From the NCBI GenBank assembly GCA_903908495.1, contig CAIVSK010000131.1:1-37980 (forward strand): a DNA stretch of 37,980 nucleotides, in the 5' to 3' direction. The notes below the pieces were generated by a model. It had not been told where the DNA came from, ran no database searches, and saw only the letters and a list, made by a program, of their open reading frames with translations. The position numbers and the translations under genes are program-made. This document shows positions 33,626 through 37,980 of this stretch, piece by piece. How positions within the stretch are numbered: position 1 is the first letter of the stretch; every line of letters starts with the position of its first letter. This DNA comes from Akkermansiaceae bacterium (lineage in GTDB: Bacteria > Verrucomicrobiota > Verrucomicrobiia > Verrucomicrobiales > Akkermansiaceae).

Positions 33626-34102
33626 TCACGCCGGATTGAGGCACCAGAGGGTGAAGTTGAGCACGGCCGCAAATGTGACCCAGGCCAGATAGGGCGCGAA
33701 CAGCCATCCCGCCGGTCGGCTGATTCGGAGGAAGCTGAGCATCGTCAGCAGGATTGAGGTCCACAGCGCCAAAATCTCGATCATCGCCCAGCCCAGCTCA
33801 TGCGCCCCGAAGAAGATCGGCGTCCACGCGGCGTTGAGCAGCAGTTGAATGAAGTAGATCCGCAGCGGACGCCGCCACCCGTCGCGTTTCCACACCAGCC
33901 ACGCGGCGACCGCCATCAACGTGTAAAGCAGTGTCCACGCCGGACCAAACAGCCATGCCGGCGGATTCCACGCCGGTTTGTTAAGCGCCGCATACCACGC
34001 CCCCGGCATCGCTGCCGCTCCAAACAGGGGTGCGAAAAACGTGACGACGATGAAGCCGGCCAGTGCCAGCGAGTTGCGCAGGGTGGAGGGCGATCGGCTC
34101 AT
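33626..34102 (-). CDS. TspO/MBR family membrane protein
   Basis: 158 residues, five hydrophobic segments, the usual TspO size. Diagnostic residues are present: WYAALNKPAWNPPAWLFGPAW, TLLYTLMAVAAWLVW, QLLLNAAWTPIFFG and the C-terminal LFAPYLAWVTFAAVLNF with its WxxFA-type motif. TspO proteins bind porphyrins or tetrapyrroles and influence oxidative-stress responses in the membrane. The ATG overlaps the stop of the GNAT gene by ATGA, making this the last gene of a three-gene operon. Confidence 0.95.
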   Translation of the reverse strand: MSRSPSTLRNSLALAGFIVVTFFAPLFGAAAMPGAWYAALNKPAWNPPAWLFGPAWTLLYTLMAVAAWLVWKRDGWRRPLRIYFIQLLLNAAWTPIFFGAHELGWAMIEILALWTSILLTMLSFLRISRPAGWLFAPYLAWVTFAAVLNFTLWCLNPA

Positions 34103-34410
34103 GACGAGCGTGGGTGATGAACAAGGTCTGAGAATTCCGGGTTCCGCTCAATGAAGGCGGCGATAAACGAGCAGCGCGGGACAACCGACCAGTCCTGACG
34201 CCGCGCCTCATCCAACGCCGCGCGCACAAGGCTGGCACCCACGCCGCGGCCCCTGAATTCAGCCGGGACGTACGTGTGGTCCATCACGACGGCGCTGCCT
34301 TCATGGGTGTAGCTCAGGAATGCGAGGAGACCGTCAGCATGCACCTCAAAGCGCTGGAGCTCGGTGTTGTGGGTGACTGGGAGGGAGGAAGGTTTGGAGG
34401 TCATGATCAT
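34099..34410 (-). CDS. GNAT-fold N-acetyltransferase, short YjdJ-type
   Basis: About 103 residues. Typical of the short Gcn5-related (PF14542-like) family: RFEVHADGLLAFLSYTHEG, VVMDHTYVPAEFRGRGVGAS with the acetyl-CoA pyrophosphate loop (RGRGVG), SLVRAALDEARRQDWSVVPR and CSFIAAFIERNPEF. The start may be MIMTS (34410), MTS (34404) or upstream at 34446. It is placed between the flavin-reductase-like gene (stop at 34450) and tspO (ATGA overlap). Confidence 0.87.
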   Translation of the reverse strand: MIMTSKPSSLPVTHNTELQRFEVHADGLLAFLSYTHEGSAVVMDHTYVPAEFRGRGVGASLVRAALDEARRQDWSVVPRCSFIAAFIERNPEFSDLVHHPRSS

Positions 34411-34449
34411 GACTTGAGGCGGCGCTGTGGCAGGATCGGACGGCATACC

Positions 34450-35052
34450 TCAACCCGGGCGGATCATTTCAAAACGCTCGTTGGTTTTGCAATACCAGTG
34501 GGGCGAGGCCATGCGACCGATGGTGTGCAGCTTGTCCGTGCGCACCCGCTTCGTTGCCACGTCAAACAACTCGTCGCGCAGGTGGACGCGCTTGATCAGG
34601 CCGATGATGACGCGGTTGCCGCCGATTTGCAGCGTGCCCCATTCCACGCACTCCAGGCTGGCGGGCGCTTCCGCGATGCGCGGCGGTTTGATCACCGACG
34701 ACGGAGCCGCGTGCAATCCGGCGCGGGCCAGTTCGCTCTCACCGAACGGCAGCGAGGCGGCGCACTGGTTCATCGCCTCGGCAATGGCTTCGTCCACCAG
34801 GTTCACGACGAACTCATGGGTGGCACGGATGTTGCGGGCGGTGTCCTTGGGTATGCCGTCGTCGCGGTCACCGGGAGCGAAGGCACAAATGGGGGGATCC
34901 GCCCCCAACAGATTGAAGAAACTGAACGGCGCGGCGTTCACAATGCCGTCGGCGCTGAGGGTCGTCACCAGCGCGATGGGCCGCGGCGTGACGAGGCTGG
35001 CGAGGATCGGGTAAGCGCGATCGGCAAATTCGTTTTCTAGGTCGAGTTCCAT
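34450..35052 (-). CDS. Flavin reductase-like FMN-binding protein
   Basis: A 200-residue split-barrel protein of the flavin reductase-like family: VTPRPIALVTTLSADGIVNA, APFSFFNLLGADPPICAFAP and KDTARNIRATHEFVVNLVDE are the characteristic FMN-binding strands. Expected to bind FMN and reduce it, or act in a redox defence reaction, using NAD(P)H. First gene of the operon with the GNAT and TspO genes. The ATG at 35052 is about 50 bp from the previous gene's end. Confidence 0.9.
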   Translation of the reverse strand: MELDLENEFADRAYPILASLVTPRPIALVTTLSADGIVNAAPFSFFNLLGADPPICAFAPGDRDDGIPKDTARNIRATHEFVVNLVDEAIAEAMNQCAASLPFGESELARAGLHAAPSSVIKPPRIAEAPASLECVEWGTLQIGGNRVIIGLIKRVHLRDELFDVATKRVRTDKLHTIGRMASPHWYCKTNERFEMIRPG

Positions 35053-35102
35053 TAGGGGGGAGGATAGCGTTGATGATGATTTCGTCCGAGCCTAGCCACT
35101 CC

Positions 35103-35555
35103 CTACAAGTTGTGCCAGTTTGATTTCAAGGCTTTGGCAGTTTGATTTCGAGTGTCTTTTTCAAGAAATCTGCGCACCACCCCCGGTCGAAGGCCGCGGA
35201 TCAATGCTGTCTGAGCCGTTCCCCGGTACATGCAGAGCAGGAACCAGGGAATCGCAAACATGTTCAGGAGAATCAACACGACAATCCATACCATGCGAAT
35301 CCTGTGGGTGATCCGGACTGTCCGGGCGGCCCAGAACAAATAGAACGGCCATTGGATGAGAGTCGCACAAAGACCCGCTTGCAGCACCCAGAGGATCGGT
35401 CCGGTCGGATCCCCCGCATCCGTGCCGCTCACAAGTGCCGGAGAAATGACGACGCAGACCCAAACCACCATCGTCAAGTAGCTCACGGGAAGAAACACCG
35501 CCGGGATGGCCGCGAGAGCGTAACCAATCTTTGCTTGGCGACTGCGGGTTACCAT
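35103..35555 (-). CDS. Small multi-pass membrane protein of unknown function
   Basis: 150 residues with about four hydrophobic segments (IPAVFLPVSYLTMVVWVCVV, ILWVLQAGLCATLIQWPFYL, IVVLILLNMFAIPWFLLC) and a basic C-terminal tail. The arrangement resembles the Planctomycete/Verrucomicrobia small inner-membrane proteins with an F-A-I-P-W motif, but no function is known. Its start overlaps the end of the upstream putative lipoprotein gene by 7 bp, so the two are likely co-transcribed. Confidence 0.72.
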   Translation of the reverse strand: MVTRSRQAKIGYALAAIPAVFLPVSYLTMVVWVCVVISPALVSGTDAGDPTGPILWVLQAGLCATLIQWPFYLFWAARTVRITHRIRMVWIVVLILLNMFAIPWFLLCMYRGTAQTALIRGLRPGVVRRFLEKDTRNQTAKALKSNWHNL

Positions 35556-36022
35556 GATGTGTGGGTTGGCACCGGCGGCCTCCTCAACTCCATCGTTCCG
35601 CGATCACGGGCGGACTGATAGGTGGCCGAAAATGTTTCGCGCGTGAGGCGCCCATCCACCCGGTACGTCCCCAGACCGACGGGAAGTACCATCGCCCCGG
35701 ATAGTTTCAGCGACCCGTCGCCGGCAAGGTGGGCGGGGACCGTGTGGGTGTAGTCGCCAAACTGCAGAATGCCCCAACCGGCGCGGTAGCGGAAATCATA
35801 GTAACCGGGGCGGTCCGGGCTGCGTTGGACCATGCACCACAGCGGACCGTGGTGTCCGTTGACGGCACTCTTCCATGAACCCTGCCACGGACCCTCGGCG
35901 CTGACGGGAGGGCGCGCCATCGCTGCGGATGCGGCGGAAAACGCTCGTGAATATGCCCCCGTCCCACAGGACGAGAGTGGCAACGCAACGGCGGCGGCAA
36001 ACAGGATCAGGCGGAATGGCAT
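35549..36022 (-). CDS. Putative lipoprotein of unknown function
   Basis: 157 residues from MPFRLILFAAAVALPLSSCG, a lipoprotein signal with lipobox LSSC. An in-frame ATG at 36061 would add 13 polar residues and spoil it. The mature part is a small beta-rich domain (GPWQGSWKSAVNGHHGPLWC, YDFRYRAGWGILQFGDYTHT, GTYRVDGRLTRETFSATYQS) and looks lipocalin-like in size and strand pattern. The function is unknown. Confidence 0.75.
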   Translation of the reverse strand: MPFRLILFAAAVALPLSSCGTGAYSRAFSAASAAMARPPVSAEGPWQGSWKSAVNGHHGPLWCMVQRSPDRPGYYDFRYRAGWGILQFGDYTHTVPAHLAGDGSLKLSGAMVLPVGLGTYRVDGRLTRETFSATYQSARDRGTMELRRPPVPTHTSW

Positions 36023-36435
36023 GGCGGGGCAGATGGCGGAAGTGTGGCAAACACCATACACCCAGTCAACGCCCGTTGGCTGGCAAAATTATTCTTGCCG
36101 TCCCGCAGGATTCAGCCCTTCGTGCTGACTCTATGACCGGTTTCACGGATAGTTCAGTAATCCGACGGCGACCCTCACTGACGGATTCCCTCGATGCCGT
36201 GGACCCATGCCATCCTCGGTCAGGTCACCCGGCCGCCGCTGAACTGGGAGAGGGTGGTTCTGGTAAAGACGGGCGGACCAGCCCCGGCTCCGCCCCGAGG
36301 CAAACCGCCGCTTCCCGGCGGGAGCAGTGGTCCCCCCGAGCCCTGCTTGGAATGCCGGACTCCCGCCGGGAATCCTCGACGCGCCAGGTGCCGGATCACG
36401 CAGCGCACCGGCGGTCTGACGAACGTGGGCTTGCC

Positions 36436-36732
36436 TTATGGTTTGCTTGATTGGAGGTCCTTACCGGTCTTGGCATTGTCAGGCCTTACGGTACGGTTGC
36501 CAGCTGGGGCCTGTTTGGTTCCGGTGACGCTGCCACGGCCGCCAAGAGTCTGGACAGGCATCTCCTGCCCCCTACGCTGCGAAATTTGGACTCCCGGAGG
36601 ATTTTGGTTGTTAGCTGGCGTGGTAAGGCTCACGTTGCCACTGTGGCAGCAGGAGTCGAAGGTCCGGCGCGTTGCCTCGTGACGGCGCGCGCCATACGCC
36701 GCTAAGAGGACTTCCTGATAGTCATCATTCAT
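36436..36732 (-). CDS. Doubtful small hypothetical protein in a poorly coding region
   Basis: The only frame in 36062-36816 with any coding look: LLAAYGARRHEATRRTFDSC, then SLTTPANNQNPPGVQISQ and a Gly/Thr/Pro-rich tail. It would give 98 residues. The rest of the stretch (36062-36435 and 36733-36816) has GC-rich low-complexity sequence in all frames (PPRGKPPLPGGSSGPPEP and the like) and no recognisable feature. Confidence 0.3.
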   Translation of the reverse strand: MNDDYQEVLLAAYGARRHEATRRTFDSCCHSGNVSLTTPANNQNPPGVQISQRRGQEMPVQTLGGRGSVTGTKQAPAGNRTVRPDNAKTGKDLQSSKP

Positions 36733-36816
36733 TATGAAACTCGTAACGCGTGTCAACCTCGGCCTAGCCCGCTCCGGATGGCGTCGGTCTCAGGCAACCA
36801 TCCCTGCCGTCAACTC

Positions 36817-37329
36817 ATGAAAATTTGCACACTATTCCTTGCTGTCGCACTTTACTTGCAAAGTGATGCAGCCGTGGTAGTTACGGACGGGTCGCGAATG
36901 TCCTGGGAATTCACCTTGGCTGGAACCGGCGCGGGCTCGACTGAGATGGATTGGTTCACGATCCAATTTGGCGCGGATCGACTCGTGCCCGGCGAGAGCC
37001 TTTCGATCACCATAACCCCGAAGGGCCAATCAATTCCAACCTTCACCAAGACCATGGTGGGATTTGGTTCCGGAACCAACGGCCTTCTTTCCTATGGCGA
37101 ATGGGACCCGGCATTTCCAACCCGCGAGGGTACGGTGAGCATCGAAATGGTCCAAGGGGCCGTGGATATCCATAATATCTCGATTATCCTGCACACGCCG
37201 ACGTATAGCGCGAGCACATCCATCACCCCCGACATTCATCTCGTCCCCGAACCAAGCATTCCCGCGATGGCTATGGTTGCATCGCTTGCATGGATTCTTC
37301 GACGGCTACGCCCTTTGGCAGAATGCTGA
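36817..37329 (+). CDS. PEP-CTERM sorting domain protein
   Basis: 170 residues: signal peptide (CTLFLAVALYLQSDAA), a small beta-rich secreted domain (SRMSWEFTLAGTGAGSTE, LSITITPKGQSIPTFTK) and a C-terminal sorting signal: VPEPS, a hydrophobic segment AMAMVASLAWIL, and the basic end RRLRPLAEC. Such proteins are processed by an exosortase and go to the surface or to exopolysaccharide. No exosortase is in this window. ATG 36817 is favoured over 36778 because it starts right at the signal peptide. Confidence 0.88.
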   Translation: MKICTLFLAVALYLQSDAAVVVTDGSRMSWEFTLAGTGAGSTEMDWFTIQFGADRLVPGESLSITITPKGQSIPTFTKTMVGFGSGTNGLLSYGEWDPAFPTREGTVSIEMVQGAVDIHNISIILHTPTYSASTSITPDIHLVPEPSIPAMAMVASLAWILRRLRPLAEC

Positions 37330-37456
37330 ATGCATATTCTGTCAGAAATCTTCCAATAGCTATTATCCATGATGAGAATCCGACGGCTTACAAACCTCAG
37401 GGTGGCCAAGTATGATCCATACCAGCAGAAACCACAATTCAACCAACCGCCCCGCC

Positions 37457-37842
37457 ATGAAACTTCGCCTCATCCTCCCCCTCGGCCTAGCCATTCTGGT
37501 TGGCATCACCCCGGCTTTTGCCGTGGTTAGCATGAGCTGGACATATATCGACTACATCAACAAATTGGTGGATCCCGCCACCGGTCGCGGTTTTGTTAAA
37601 CACGCCTACAACATCGGCACCTACGAGGTGACCAACGACCAGTACGTCGAATTTCTCAATGCCAAGGGCGATTCTAACAGTTATGGGATTTGCAATTCCA
37701 AGATGGCATCCTACGGCATCGCTCAAACAGGCTCATCCGGTAACTACACCTATAACGTGACGAGTGGTTTGGGGAACCGGCCGGTGGTCTTTGTCTCGTG
37801 GTACGATGCGGCCCGCTTCACCAATTGGCTGGGTAACGGCCA
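37457..37842 (+). pseudogene. Formylglycine-generating-enzyme-like (SUMF1) protein, interrupted by an IS element
   Basis: From MKLRLILPLGLAILVGI (signal peptide) the frame encodes the start of an FGE-sulfatase/SUMF1 domain: YNIGTYEVTNDQYVEFLN, then NRPVVFVSWYDAARFTNWLG followed by NG. At about 37843 the family similarity ends inside the C-terminal part and the sequence becomes the end of an IS3-family element; the frame stops by chance at 37897. In Verrucomicrobia such proteins often end in a PEP-CTERM tail, which would be lost here. The rest of the gene may lie beyond the IS. Confidence 0.82.
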
Positions 37843-37980
37843 TGAGATGCAACGGTTTTTTGGACCATTTTGTTTACGTGTTGTTAGTTTCAAATGAGCG
37901 CTTCAAACTGAGCGGGGGTCTTGTATCCTAGCGACGAGTGTTTGCGATGGGTGTTGTAGTAGGATTCGATGTAGGAGAAG
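37843..37980 (-). mobile_element. IS3-family insertion sequence, one end only
   Basis: The element appears to begin with TGAGATGCAACGG, just after the SUMF1 frame loses its family similarity. The terminal TG fits IS3-type ends. It contains the 3' end of a transposase on the minus strand and continues past the window. The other end and the target-site duplication are not visible. Confidence 0.75.
37890..37980 (-). CDS. IS3-family transposase OrfB, C-terminal end (partial)
   Basis: The minus strand codes for FSYIESYYNTHRKHSSLGYK followed by TPAQFEALI and a TGA at 37890-37892. This is the hallmark C-terminus of IS3-family (IS150-like) integrase-type transposases, just after the catalytic Glu region (N-x-x-R-x-H-S-x-L-G-Y). 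The rest, including the DDE residues and OrfA, lies outside the window. Confidence 0.93.
   Translation of the reverse strand, partial: FSYIESYYNTHRKHSSLGYKTPAQFEALI

Overview
The window looks like the chromosome of a GC-rich member of the PVC group, most likely Verrucomicrobiota. Three things point there: an adjacent DUF1549/DUF1553, DUF1501 and PPC-domain gene trio; a PEP-CTERM protein; and a large set of secreted polysaccharide-active enzymes. Short palindromic repeats that read as 'GPGILPG' when translated also fit. No rRNA, ribosomal or other core operon is present to place it more finely.

Left part (1-14.6 kb): carbohydrate catabolism. After the tail of an unknown gene and a palindromic repeat come a GyrI-like effector-binding protein (minus strand) and, divergently, a secreted sialate O-acetylesterase-type SGNH esterase fused to three InlB-type beta repeats and a LamG-like domain. 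Next is an AraC-family regulator divergent from a same-strand run: URO-D-superfamily protein, galactokinase-family kinase, phytanoyl-CoA dioxygenase-like enzyme, secreted GtaA/DUF4965-type glutaminase-like protein, GH50 beta-agarase and a GH99-like secreted protein. Agarase plus a galactokinase-like enzyme suggests use of a galactose-based polysaccharide under AraC control (inference).

Middle (14.6-23.4 kb, minus strand): a large secreted helical-repeat protein whose 3' end needs two one-base corrections to read through, then a tightly packed operon transcribed DUF1549/DUF1553 -> DUF1501 (Tat signal) -> PPC-domain protein. Three sets of 12-bp in-frame tandem repeats occur here, and a palindromic repeat extends the N-terminus of the PPC protein.

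tRNA-Pro and a gene graveyard (23.4-27.4 kb): tRNA-Pro(CGG) with a clear terminator is followed by fragments of HTH genes, an aldo/keto reductase, a Y-family DNA polymerase and a DUF2891 protein, mixed with an intact methyltransferase and a YncE-like beta-propeller. This looks like a decayed integration site.

Right part (27.4-38 kb): GH10 xylanase, a C39-fold secreted protein, a small basic protein, an HMCES/YedK-type protein, a truncated SDR coupled to a small membrane protein, a GH29-like protein, an intact SDR, a flavin reductase-like / GNAT / TspO operon, two small envelope genes, a poorly coding 0.7-kb stretch, a PEP-CTERM protein, and a formylglycine-generating-enzyme-like gene cut by an IS3-family element that runs off the window end.

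The most unusual global signal is the pentamer CTAAC/GTTAG. I counted 46 copies by eye between 1.3 and 22.6 kb against only about 6 other CTAA/TTAG sites there. The right part does not show this bias.
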